Assembly: GCF_013179805.1 (NCBI RefSeq)
Contig: NZ_SRRZ01000101.1
Span: 1-28,001 of the forward strand
DNA length: 28,001 nt
Direction: 5' to 3'
Source of the DNA: Microcoleus asticus IPMA8
GTDB lineage: Bacteria > Cyanobacteriota > Cyanobacteriia > Cyanobacteriales > Microcoleaceae
Shown here: positions 1 to 7,556 of the stretch, one piece after another
How positions within the stretch are numbered: the stretch's first letter is position 1
Layout: the number at the start of each line of letters is the position of its first letter
Notes under the pieces: model-generated
The model's input: only the letters and a program-made list of their open reading frames with translations
Databases searched by the model: none
What the model was told of the DNA's origin: nothing
Made by a program: the position numbers and the translations under genes

Positions 1-191
1 AATTGATACAAAAAAAACTTATCTTTAACCGAGCTTGAATATATCGATCACTCTTGTTATTGATTTGCGATCGATTATTCAGCAAGCCCTAGATAGCGAC
101 CTGAATGAAGCCGGAAAAACCTTTTTAATTTCTCTACTTCCAAACACCCTCCCCTAACTCTACTCTGCGCCCTCTGCGGTTCATTTTCCCA
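1..191. other. Non-coding stretch downstream of prk; no gene recognised
   Basis: No reading frame here resembles a known protein. One plus-strand frame stays open from about base 30 to the stop near 156, but it has no start codon and no recognisable family. It could be the decayed 3' end of a gene to the left, or simply intergenic DNA. It contains CGATCG motifs of the HIP1 type. Confidence 0.4.
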
Positions 192-217
192 CAAAAAAAG
201 AGGCGCAATTGCGCCTC
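192..217 (-). terminator. Intrinsic terminator of prk
   Basis: Read on the minus strand, the 18-nt perfect palindrome GAGGCGCAATTGCGCCTC (200-217) is followed directly by a run of seven T. It starts 22 bases beyond the prk stop codon. This is a textbook rho-independent terminator, so the prk transcript probably ends here. Confidence 0.85.
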
Positions 218-239
218 CCAAATCTTTCATGTCAGGGTT

Positions 240-1244
240 CTAAACACTAACAGCCACTTTCGCTTCTTTTGCAGTCAACTTCTCGTAAGTCGCCCGCATC
301 TTCAATCCCACTAACACTTGGAACAAACCAGTTCCATTGTTAGAACCAGGATATTCGCGGTGCTGGAGCAACAGGTGAGTTAACTCGCCTTCGTACTTCG
401 TAGAAATCTTGCTCAAATGGCTTTCGATGTAAATAACTTCTTCGAGATTCTCGAATTGACCATCTACTTCCAAAATCGAGACTTCGTGACCGTAGAAAGC
501 ATCGGGCCCGTAGTACATCTTAATTCCGGGATAGGAACAAGTCAGCTTGCGACCGCAAGGAACCCAGTTAATTGTTGAACCTTCGTCAAACAAATACGCA
601 GGCTCAAAATTGGCGATGCCTTCGCGCTGGATCATCTGCACGCGCAGAACTTTCCGCTCCTTGTCATCTTTGATCAAGTTGGTCGGCAACACTTGAATTA
701 CCACATCAGCATATTGCTTTTGCGGGTCGATGTAGGCGGTAAAATCCGGTTTGCGAGCATTGATGGCAAACAGCACGTCTTCGTAACGGTGGCCCCGTTC
801 CGCCATGTCGCGCTGGATTTTCCAAGCAATTTTTACCTCGTCGCTGATGTCGAGGTAGACGCTGAAGTCGATGAGCGATCGAACTCGCTCGTCGTAAAGG
901 GGATGCAGCCCTTCAATCACAATCACGTGATTCGGCTCTACCCGCTCAGGAGGATCGAGCAGACCGGTTTCGTGGTTGTAAATCGGCTTGTCGATCGCGT
1001 GACCTTCTTTGAGCGCCTTCATTTGCTCGGCCATCAGGTCAAAATTGTTCGCTCTGGGGTCAAGGGCTGTAATCCCTGTTTCCTTGCGCTGCTTGCGATC
1101 GAGACAATGATAGTCGTCAAGGCAGATTACCGTAACGAAATCTTCCCCGAACAAATCTGTCAATCGGCGCAAAAAAGTAGATTTTCCGCATCCGGAGTCT
1201 CCGGCAACGCCAATTAAAACCACGCGATCCGGCTTACTGGTCAT
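240..1244 (-). CDS. prk: Phosphoribulokinase
   Basis: Phosphorylates ribulose 5-phosphate to ribulose 1,5-bisphosphate, the CO2 acceptor of RuBisCO, in the cytosolic Calvin-Benson cycle. The 334-residue protein has a P-loop at residues 12-23 (GVAGDSGCGKST). The N-terminal redox pair C19/C41 and the C-terminal pair C230/C236 (WVPCGRKLTC) are the cysteines of CP12/thioredoxin-regulated cyanobacterial and plant enzymes, so dark inactivation through disulfides and the GAPDH-CP12 complex is expected. Length is normal for the family. The ATG has a GAGGG ribosome-binding site about 6 bases upstream. It is transcribed away from petH, a neighbour in other cyanobacteria too, and ends at a strong terminator. 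Its leader (1245 to about 1440) can form several hairpins. Confidence 0.97.
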   Translation of the reverse strand: MTSKPDRVVLIGVAGDSGCGKSTFLRRLTDLFGEDFVTVICLDDYHCLDRKQRKETGITALDPRANNFDLMAEQMKALKEGHAIDKPIYNHETGLLDPPERVEPNHVIVIEGLHPLYDERVRSLIDFSVYLDISDEVKIAWKIQRDMAERGHRYEDVLFAINARKPDFTAYIDPQKQYADVVIQVLPTNLIKDDKERKVLRVQMIQREGIANFEPAYLFDEGSTINWVPCGRKLTCSYPGIKMYYGPDAFYGHEVSILEVDGQFENLEEVIYIESHLSKISTKYEGELTHLLLQHREYPGSNNGTGLFQVLVGLKMRATYEKLTAKEAKVAVSV

Positions 1245-1922
1245 AGTTTCCCTCTAACAAAATCACTGTTTACTAACTAACTCAAGTCTAGATTCCACAA
1301 AATTTCAGTCCCCAGATAGCGACAAGCAGGCTTTGTGCGGCTTTGCTACCCCGAGACGATGGAGTTCTCACCAGCATACAGCAGTCAGTTGACTGCCTGC
1401 CCGGGAAGACCCAAGCAATCTTCAACGCAAGTAATTAATACTAACTTTAGTGGTTAATCTTACCAGAATGCATCGGCTCCCTACAAGCTCAACCTCATTA
1501 ACTGGTGAAATCCTCCTTTAGGCTGTACTGCATTTAAATTGTATATTTCAATCCCCAATTCCCCCTAGAGTCAAATCCTCCAACCCTCTACCTTCTACCC
1601 CTCCCCCTCGAATCCTGTCCCCGAATCCCCAAATCAGAAGGACTTATCGGGGCAGATCCCCCGATCGGGTAAAATATTTGCAGTACGCAGACAACAATAG
1701 CTATAGGTCAACAGCCGAACGCAAGAGGGCTCGGTGAGCGCGGCGTTCGGCTAGTAGGGATTGGATACGCGAGCGATCGCAACTTCAACACTCCTGCCGG
1801 CGTGGCGAGGCCCAAAAATTGGCGCGGCCAATTAGTCCCGATGGCCTTAAGAAAAAAGTAAATTGAGTCTAACGTCACATTCTCTTTCTTTATAACTCTG
1901 TATCGTGAAGGAAAATCAACAA
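1245..1922. promoter_or_regulatory. Divergent prk/petH control region
   Basis: 678 bases without a gene, holding the leaders and promoters of both neighbours. On the prk side (1320-1425) lie a 7-bp inverted repeat with a 2-base spacer (GCAGTCA at 1381 and TGACTGC), a GAAGA/TCTTC hairpin (1405-1423), GCAGGC (1326-1331) complementary to GCCTGC (1395-1400), and a direct repeat GGCTTTG. On the petH side lie a possible -10 box TAAAAT (1670-1675) and a 10-bp hairpin at 1713-1752. I searched for the NtcA consensus GTA-N8-TAC and saw no perfect copy. Confidence 0.5.
1713..1752 (+). promoter_or_regulatory. Hairpin in the petH 5' leader
   Basis: AGCCGAACGC (1713-1722) pairs perfectly with GCGTTCGGCT (1743-1752) around a 20-base loop. 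A second short hairpin, ATTGGC/GCCAAT, lies at about 1817-1832. Both are within the 210 bases before the petH start. In Synechocystis, a structured long petH leader shifts translation from the full-length start to an internal one; a similar role here is inference. Confidence 0.4.
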
Positions 1923-3131
1923 ATGTACAGCCCAAGCATATCTGGTGTTGCGGCAAACTCAGAATCAGGCAGCCGCATCTTTGTCTACGAAGTGGAGGGT
2001 ATGCGTCAGAGCGAAGCAACTGACCAAACAAGTAACCCGATTCGCCGTAGCGGCAGCGTATTTATCTCCGTGCCCTACGAGCGCATGAATCAGGAAATGC
2101 GCAGAATTGCTCGCATGGGTGGCAAAATCGTCAGCATCCGCCCCTCAAACAGCGCTCCCGAAACTAATAATGGCAAAGTCGCACCAGAAGCAGGGCTACA
2201 GAGTCAGAAATCTGGAGAAAAAACTAAGCCCATGACTCAAGCAAAGGAAAAAGTTCAGGTTCCTGTTAACCTCTACAAGCCTGCCAATCCCTATATTGGT
2301 AAGTGTATTTCTACAGAAGAATTGGTCAGAGAAGGCGGCGAGGGTACAGTCCGTCACGTCAAATTTGACATTTCTGGAGGCAAGTTACACTATCTCGAAG
2401 GTCAAAGTATCGGGATTATTCCCGATGGGACTGATAAAAACGGCAAACCTCACAAAATTCGCCTTTATTCGATCGCCTCCACCCGTCACGGAGACGATGT
2501 AGACGACAAAACAGTCTCTCTGTGCGTCCGCCGCCTAGAGTACAAAAGCCCAGAAACCGGTGAAAAAGTCTTTGGTGTTTGTTCTACTTTTCTCACCGGT
2601 TTGGAACCTGGAGATGATGTCAAAATTACCGGCCCTGTAGGCAAGGAAATGTTATTGCCTGACGACGAGGAAGCCACCGTGATTATGATGGCTACCGGTA
2701 CGGGTATTGCTCCTTTCCGGGCTTATTTGTGGCGGATGTTTAAAGAAAACAATCCAGATTACAAGTTCAAAGGTTTAGCTTGGCTGTTCTTTGGAGTTGC
2801 TTACACTCCCAACATTCTGTATAAAGAAGAGTTGGAGCAATTGCAACAAGAATTCCCCGATAATTTCCGCTTGACTTATGCCATCAGCCGCGAACAAAAA
2901 AATGTTGACGGTGGCAAGATGTACATTCAAAACCGGATTCAAGAAAACGCAGACCAATTGTGGGAATTGGTTCAAAAACCAAATACTCACACTTATATCT
3001 GCGGTTTGAAGGGTATGGAAGGCGGAATTGATGAGGGAATGTCTGCTGCTTCTAGCAAGTACGGCGTTGACTGGGCTGGCTATCAGAAACAGTTGAAGAA
3101 AGAGCACCGTTGGCACGTTGAAACTTATTAA
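1923..3131 (+). CDS. petH: Ferredoxin-NADP+ reductase with CpcD-like phycobilisome-binding domain
   Basis: Transfers electrons from photosystem I-reduced ferredoxin to NADP+. From ATG 1923 it has 402 residues: a CpcD-like domain (about 15-75) that binds phycobilisome rods, a linker rich in S, K, E and G (about 76-110), and the FAD/NADPH-binding reductase. RLYSIAS (180-186) is the FAD motif, GTGIAPFR (259-266) the NADP-binding loop, and the C-terminal Tyr402 is the residue stacking on the flavin. I chose ATG 1923 because AAGGA lies about 10 bases upstream and MYSP matches the known N-terminus; GTG 1905 would add six residues. Met104 (ATG 2232), between linker and reductase, is placed like the internal start that makes the short FNR isoform in Synechocystis. 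A hairpin terminator follows. Confidence 0.96.
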   Translation: MYSPSISGVAANSESGSRIFVYEVEGMRQSEATDQTSNPIRRSGSVFISVPYERMNQEMRRIARMGGKIVSIRPSNSAPETNNGKVAPEAGLQSQKSGEKTKPMTQAKEKVQVPVNLYKPANPYIGKCISTEELVREGGEGTVRHVKFDISGGKLHYLEGQSIGIIPDGTDKNGKPHKIRLYSIASTRHGDDVDDKTVSLCVRRLEYKSPETGEKVFGVCSTFLTGLEPGDDVKITGPVGKEMLLPDDEEATVIMMATGTGIAPFRAYLWRMFKENNPDYKFKGLAWLFFGVAYTPNILYKEELEQLQQEFPDNFRLTYAISREQKNVDGGKMYIQNRIQENADQLWELVQKPNTHTYICGLKGMEGGIDEGMSAASSKYGVDWAGYQKQLKKEHRWHVETY

Positions 3132-3154
3132 TCTGTTACCTGATTTAATCTGAT

Positions 3155-3190
3155 TTGTAGGGCGGGCTTGGCTCGCCCTACAATTATTTT
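3155..3190 (+). terminator. Hairpin terminator after petH
   Basis: TTGTAGGGCG (3155-3164) pairs perfectly with CGCCCTACAA (3174-3183), followed by TTATTTTTAG. It begins about 24 bases after the petH stop. The GTAGGGCGGG...CCCTAC sequence looks like a dispersed palindromic repeat used as a terminator. Confidence 0.65.
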
Positions 3191-3313
3191 TAGGGCAATT
3201 GTATCCGACTGGTAAGGTACTGAATGCGTACCCTACAATACTATTTTGATTGCTACGGTACGGGAATAGCCTACAATGGTTGTGGCTTAATTGAGTTTCT
3301 ACGGGTCAAAGTC

Positions 3314-4630
3314 GTGGCTTTCAAAATTGGTTTGTTAGGTTTGGGTACAGTTGGCGCGGGAACAGCAGAGATTTTGCTCTCCCCAGATGGCCGCCATCCG
3401 CTGTTGCAGGAATTGGAAATCTATCGGGTGGGAGTGCGCGATATTTCTCGAACTCGGTCTTTACAATTGCCAGAAAATGTGCTGACAACTGACCTAGAAG
3501 CGATCGCAACTGACCCGGAAATTGATATTGTAGTAGAATTGATTGGCGGATTGGAACCGGCGCGATCGCTCATTCTGCAAGCTATTGCCAGCGGCAAGCA
3601 CGTCGTCACTGCCAACAAAGCAGTTATCGCCCGCTACGGGAATGAAATCTTCGAGGCAGCCAACAACAAAGGCGTTTACGTAATGCTAGAAGCTGCTGTC
3701 GGCGGCGGCATTCCGGTCATTCAAAGCCTGAAACAATCTTTAGGTGCAAACCGCATTCAAACTCTCACCGGCATCGTCAACGGCACAACTAATTACATCC
3801 TGACGCGGATGCAAACAGAAGGCGCAGACTTTGCCGAAGTGCTCGCCGACGCTCAGCAATTAGGTTATGCTGAAGCTGACCCCACAGCAGATGTAGATGG
3901 ATTAGATGCGGCCGATAAAATTGCTATTTTAGCCTCGCTAGCTTTTGGTGGACGCATCAAATTAGCAGATGTTCACTGCGAAGGTATCAGAAAAGTTAGT
4001 GCGGCTGATATTAACTACGCCGACAAGCTGGGATTTGTGATTAAATTGTTGGCTATTGCTCAAGAAACCTCCCGCCGCAATGGCGAGCAAGCGCAGGGAG
4101 AAAGCGAACTGCTGTCAATTCGAGTGCATCCTAGTTTTGTGCCGAAAACTCATCCGCTGGCGAGTGTTAACGGGGTTTACAATGCAATTTTAGTGGAAGG
4201 AGAGCCGATCGGGCAATTGATGCTCTACGGGCGCGGCGCGGGTGCAGGCCCGACAGCTAGCGCCGTAGTATCCGACATCATGAATGTGGCGGCCATCCTG
4301 AAAACCGAAACTGTTCCGATTCCTCATCCTTTGCTGAGTTGCAGTCACCAACACTACTGCAAAATTGCTCCGATGCAGGAACTTGTTACTCGCTTTTACG
4401 CCCGTTTTCTGACGCGCGATACTCCGGGGGTAATTGGCAAACTCGGCACTTGTTTCGGCAATCACAAAGTTAGTTTGGAATCAATTGTGCAGACGGGGAT
4501 TCACGACGATTTAGCAGAAATTGTCGTCGTGACTCAGGATGTTAGGGAAGGTAATTTTCAACAAGCACTCGATGAAATTCGCGCGATGGAAGCAGTCCAT
4601 AGTATTGCTAGCACGTTGCGAGTTTTGTAA
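3314..4630 (+). CDS. hom: Homoserine dehydrogenase
   Basis: Reduces aspartate semialdehyde to homoserine, the branch point to threonine, methionine and isoleucine. The N-terminal Rossmann motif GLGTVG is at residues 9-14, the catalytic/substrate-binding domain contains GIVNGTTNYIL and the signature ADPTADVDGLDAADK, and an ACT regulatory domain lies at the C-terminus (from DTPGVIGKLG), implying allosteric control, typically by threonine. The frame is open back to ATG 3224, but the added 30 residues look unlike the family. GTG 3314 gives 438 residues beginning at the conserved AFKIGLLGLG, so I prefer it. A possible -10 box TACAAT at 3272-3277 would also lie downstream of the ATG. It is a stand-alone monofunctional enzyme, not fused to aspartokinase. 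Confidence 0.93.
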   Translation: MAFKIGLLGLGTVGAGTAEILLSPDGRHPLLQELEIYRVGVRDISRTRSLQLPENVLTTDLEAIATDPEIDIVVELIGGLEPARSLILQAIASGKHVVTANKAVIARYGNEIFEAANNKGVYVMLEAAVGGGIPVIQSLKQSLGANRIQTLTGIVNGTTNYILTRMQTEGADFAEVLADAQQLGYAEADPTADVDGLDAADKIAILASLAFGGRIKLADVHCEGIRKVSAADINYADKLGFVIKLLAIAQETSRRNGEQAQGESELLSIRVHPSFVPKTHPLASVNGVYNAILVEGEPIGQLMLYGRGAGAGPTASAVVSDIMNVAAILKTETVPIPHPLLSCSHQHYCKIAPMQELVTRFYARFLTRDTPGVIGKLGTCFGNHKVSLESIVQTGIHDDLAEIVVVTQDVREGNFQQALDEIRAMEAVHSIASTLRVL

Positions 4631-4641
4631 AAATGATTTGC

Positions 4642-4956
4642 TAGGGGCGGGTTTCGCATAGAATATTTGCTAATAATTGACGGCGTTGCTGATTCACGGT
4701 ATGAATCACCTTTTATCGGAAGTTACAAAACTCACCCTCAAGCGGGCTTATAGCAATTGCGAAATCTTGAATTCATACCTGTATCCAGCAACGCCTAATT
4801 GACAATCTATAAAACCCGCCCTCTCGCCCAACGATAAATCCCGATGTACATTTGGCGGATTTGGTAGGGGCGGGTTTCACAGACAATATTTGCCAATCAT
4901 TGACAATCTATAAAACCCGCCCTCGCTCGCCCAACGATAAATCCCGATGTACATTT
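4642..4956. repeat. Two direct copies of a palindromic repeat unit, the first split by a MITE
   Basis: Each unit runs from TAGGGGCGGGTTTC through ATTGACAATCTATAAAACCCGCCC to CCCGATGTACATTT. Copy 1 is 4642-4681 plus 4796-4853; copy 2 is about 4865-4956. GGGGCGGGTTT and AAACCCGCCC make each unit a long hairpin. The two copies differ at only a few positions apart from the 114-bp insertion and a two-base length change at CTCGCCC versus CTCGCTCGCCC. Confidence 0.85.
4682..4795. mobile_element. 114-bp MITE with 25-bp imperfect terminal inverted repeats and 8-bp target duplication
   Basis: The ends are GGCGTTGCTGATTCACGG at the left and, read inward from the right, GGCGTTGCTGGATACAGG; over 25 bases about 20 match. 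It is flanked on both sides by TAATTGAC (4674-4681 and 4796-4803). The neighbouring repeat copy at about 4892-4903 shows the same sequence uninterrupted, giving a natural empty-site comparison. There is no coding capacity, so a transposase would have to act in trans. The terminal GGCGTTGCTG and 8-bp duplication recall IS1-like elements, but the family is not certain. Confidence 0.88.
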
Positions 4957-5002
4957 TTCGCATTTGATATAACTAAAAGTTGATGTGGGCGACCAGTTGT
5001 GT

Positions 5003-5065
5003 GGGGGCGGGTTTATGTAGATTGTTTATAGTAATTAAATATTGTTGGTAAAACCCGCCCCTACC
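5003..5065. repeat. Third palindromic GGGGCGGGTTT...AAACCCGCCCC unit
   Basis: TGGGGGCGGGTTTA (5003 onward) faces GGTAAAACCCGCCCCTA (ending about 5063) around an AT-rich centre. It belongs to the same repeat family as the units at 4642-4956 but has a different loop. It stops only about 6 bases before the ATG of the following gene, leaving no ribosome-binding site. Confidence 0.75.
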
Positions 5066-5070
5066 AGATA

Positions 5071-5922
5071 ATGAAAGGAACAGAATTGGATTTTGTCGAT
5101 CGCCAAACGGGAAGGCACTTGCTAGATTCCCTCTACGAAAAGTTTGCAAAACCCCAACTGCACGATACTTTTAAACCCAATAACCCTTCAATTTACATCC
5201 GGCACGAGCAAGGGCAAGTTATTGATGGAAATTATATCATAGAAATAGTGTTTGAAGACTCTCGCACTGGTTTTTATGCTGAAAGTCGCGTTCCCATTTC
5301 TGGCAATAATCCGCCTGTTATGGTGATTCGCGGATACGGTTCTTGGTATCCTTTCGAGCGCGTTTTGGAAGATACACCCGATGTATTTATGGCAAAACTA
5401 GAACGCCAGTTAAAATCGGCGCAAACTGCGGGTGCTATTGATTGGATAAAGCAGCAATTTCACAGCGGAAATCCGCCCGATGTCATCGGAGAAAGTTTGG
5501 GCGGCAAAGTTGCTCAGCAAATAGCAGCAAAATACCCGGATTATATTAGATCGACTGTAATTTTTAATTCTTTGGGCGTTTCGGAAAAGTTAGCTAAAAC
5601 TTCCACCGCTAACAATGTTTTTCACTACTTTACTTTAGGCGAAAGGTATGCTTTCTGGGCAAATCAAGGCGATTACATACCGGGAACGATTTTTGTGATT
5701 TCTCAGAGAGGCAACAACTGTTGTTATAAAATCGAAGAGGCGATCGTCCGAATGGCGCGTTTTGAAGGCAAGTTTCTCAAAAGGCGCGCGATTGTGGCAA
5801 TATTGGCTCAGTTGCTGTTGGTAAACAGACACAATGCGATCGTCCTGAACAAGCGGCGGCCGGTAGTCGTTCAGATCGATCGCACTCAATTGCAAGTTTT
5901 CCGAAAAAACCGCTTTGTGTAA
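5071..5922 (+). CDS. Lipase-like alpha/beta hydrolase
   Basis: 283 residues, with no signal peptide, so probably cytoplasmic. The nucleophile elbow GESLGG places Ser142; D201 (QGDYIPG) and H254 (NRHN) fall where the Asp and His of a class-3-lipase-like triad would be. The preceding strand PPVMVIRGYG (81-90) fits the oxyanion-hole region. The substrate is unknown. ATG 5071 lies directly after a palindromic repeat and has no Shine-Dalgarno sequence, so the natural start could be different or the promoter region may have been replaced by repeats. It converges with the gene at 5955-6416, 32 bases between stops. I am fairly sure of the fold and unsure of the activity. Confidence 0.7.
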   Translation: MKGTELDFVDRQTGRHLLDSLYEKFAKPQLHDTFKPNNPSIYIRHEQGQVIDGNYIIEIVFEDSRTGFYAESRVPISGNNPPVMVIRGYGSWYPFERVLEDTPDVFMAKLERQLKSAQTAGAIDWIKQQFHSGNPPDVIGESLGGKVAQQIAAKYPDYIRSTVIFNSLGVSEKLAKTSTANNVFHYFTLGERYAFWANQGDYIPGTIFVISQRGNNCCYKIEEAIVRMARFEGKFLKRRAIVAILAQLLLVNRHNAIVLNKRRPVVVQIDRTQLQVFRKNRFV

Positions 5923-5954
5923 ACTCAGACAGAATTGCTTCAGGCTGCAGATGG

Positions 5955-6416
5955 CTAATTTTCCCGCGCTGCGACGGCGAGAACCAGACAAAGTGCCGAT
6001 ATCGCCTTTTCCCATTCTTGCTTTACGGCGGTGGGTTGAACTTCATCAAAGGCGCTAACTAAACGAGGGATCGATCGCTCTAATGACGATCTAGGAATTG
6101 ATTTGTGCAGATCGACTAAACGAGTTAAACTTTCTTGATTCTTCAAAAAACCGACTACCCATTTCGTAGCATGATCTGGACTGTCAGGGACGTTTTTAAT
6201 TCCTAGTTCTGTTTGCAACCAATCGTAAAAAAGCGGAAGCTTTTGAGCTAAAACAGTTCCAGCAGTCGGCAAAGTTTCTTTTAGCAACCGACTATCCAGA
6301 CTTCCCAAGAGTTGCTTGAATTCCGGTGAATCGAGCAAGCTGGTTAATGGAAGTGAAAGCAGGGCTTCAGAAGTGTCAGGGGATACATTTAAAGTCCGCG
6401 AAAATGTTGGAATCAT
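5955..6416 (-). CDS. Uncharacterised 153-residue protein
   Basis: I do not recognise the family. From ATG 6416 (MIPTFSRTLNVSPDTSE) it gives 153 residues, mostly helical, with leucine-rich segments (SLPLTSLLDSPEFKQLLGSL) and a hydrophobic C-terminal stretch (ISALCLVLAVAA) that could be a short membrane anchor or a buried helix. The frame is open back to 6527; ATG 6488 is an alternative start, but neither has a clear Shine-Dalgarno. It lies between convergent and same-strand neighbours without an obvious operon partner. Confidence 0.5.
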   Translation of the reverse strand: MIPTFSRTLNVSPDTSEALLSLPLTSLLDSPEFKQLLGSLDSRLLKETLPTAGTVLAQKLPLFYDWLQTELGIKNVPDSPDHATKWVVGFLKNQESLTRLVDLHKSIPRSSLERSIPRLVSAFDEVQPTAVKQEWEKAISALCLVLAVAAREN

Positions 6417-6596
6417 TGAATAGTATGTGGTATGGATGACTTTTGTAGCATAACAATAACGCGGATCGAGGAATATGAGGTAGCTCATATTAGCAATATT
6501 GTAACATCTAGATCGCCAAACAAGCATCTAAATCTAGCTGTACAGATCTGCGTAGATCTGCGTGTATCTACGGTTAATAATTCCCCCTTAAATATT

Positions 6597-7481
6597 CTAC
6601 ACAAATTCTCCCTTAGCAACCATCACCACCTTACCACCAACCAAAACTGCTATTTCCCCTTCATTTTGGGCTGCTTGTAATAACAGCAAAGAAGGTCGAT
6701 CGATTTCATAACCCTGCTCAACTCTGATATCAATTTTTGCTGCCCCATAATAAGCATATTCTACTAAATATCCAGCCAAACAGCCGTTAGCACTGCCAGT
6801 CGCCGGATCTTCAGGAATTCCTAATGAATGGGCAAAAACTCGGACGCTTAAATCATTAACGTCGCTGTAAGTTTCTGGGCAAAATATCAAAATTTCTTTC
6901 GCTTCCATTCTACCAATTAGCTCAAAATATTTATCTAAGTTGACTTGAGCTTTTTTGAGCGAGGCGAGAGTTTTTAACGGTACAATAATAAACGGCACTC
7001 CCGTAGAAACTTCTTGAATTGGGAAGTTTGGATCAATTTCATCTGGTTCTAAATTCAGGACATTTGCCAGACTTTCGGCTGATAAAACTTGACCAAAACT
7101 AGGCGGGTTTTGTCGCATCCACAAAATATCTGCCAATTCATTGTGATAATTAAAAGTAACTGGAATTTGACCGACGGCTAGATTGAGAATTACTCGATCG
7201 ACCTTTTCGCGAATAATCTCTTGCTGCAACACAAACGCAGTCCCCAAAGTCGGATGACCGGCAAAGGGCAATTCCTTCTTCGGCGTGAATATCCGCACGT
7301 CATAGCCGCCATCTCGCGGATCGGGCGATCGAATAAACGTAGTTTCTGAATAATTGATTTCCCTCGCTATCAGCAGCATTTGGGCCTCAGATAGTTCGGC
7401 CACTTCAGCACCGCAAAATACAGCTAGTTGATTGCCAGCATATTTTGACTCCGCAAACACGTCAACTATATAAAAATTCAC
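6597..7481 (-). CDS. PhzF/PhzC family protein (isomerase fold)
   Basis: Member of the diaminopimelate-epimerase-like PhzF family; the founding member isomerises a phenazine precursor, but most cyanobacterial members have no known substrate. From GTG 7481 it has 294 residues, with conserved KYAGNQLAVF (13-22), the putative catalytic Glu46 in NYSETTFI, PFAGHPTLGTAF and, near the C-terminus, DPATGSANGCLAGYL. I prefer GTG 7481 because GAGG lies 5 bases upstream and the protein then begins MNFYIVDVFAE, as in relatives; the longer frame would begin at TTG 7523 within a GCGGTT/AACCGC palindrome. It follows trpE on the same strand after about 75 bases and might be co-transcribed. Confidence 0.85.
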   Translation of the reverse strand: MNFYIVDVFAESKYAGNQLAVFCGAEVAELSEAQMLLIAREINYSETTFIRSPDPRDGGYDVRIFTPKKELPFAGHPTLGTAFVLQQEIIREKVDRVILNLAVGQIPVTFNYHNELADILWMRQNPPSFGQVLSAESLANVLNLEPDEIDPNFPIQEVSTGVPFIIVPLKTLASLKKAQVNLDKYFELIGRMEAKEILIFCPETYSDVNDLSVRVFAHSLGIPEDPATGSANGCLAGYLVEYAYYGAAKIDIRVEQGYEIDRPSLLLLQAAQNEGEIAVLVGGKVVMVAKGEFV

Positions 7482-7556
7482 ATTTCCCTCGTTCAACAGT
7501 AGTTTGTGTACCAGCGGTTTCAACCGCCGAGCATGATAAAAGAGGTTTTTAACTTG

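Noticed and set aside
693..1217. 174-codon plus-strand open frame within prk
   Set aside because: It is an antisense shadow of the well-supported phosphoribulokinase gene.
3224..3313. 30-residue N-terminal extension of homoserine dehydrogenase from ATG 3224
   Set aside because: The residues do not resemble the family, and a possible -10 box lies inside this stretch; GTG 3314 starts the conserved Rossmann strand.
5635..6015. 126-codon minus-strand open frame overlapping the hydrolase 3' end and the 5955 gene
   Set aside because: It overlaps two better-supported genes, and the hydrolase frame retains the Asp and His of the likely triad in this region.
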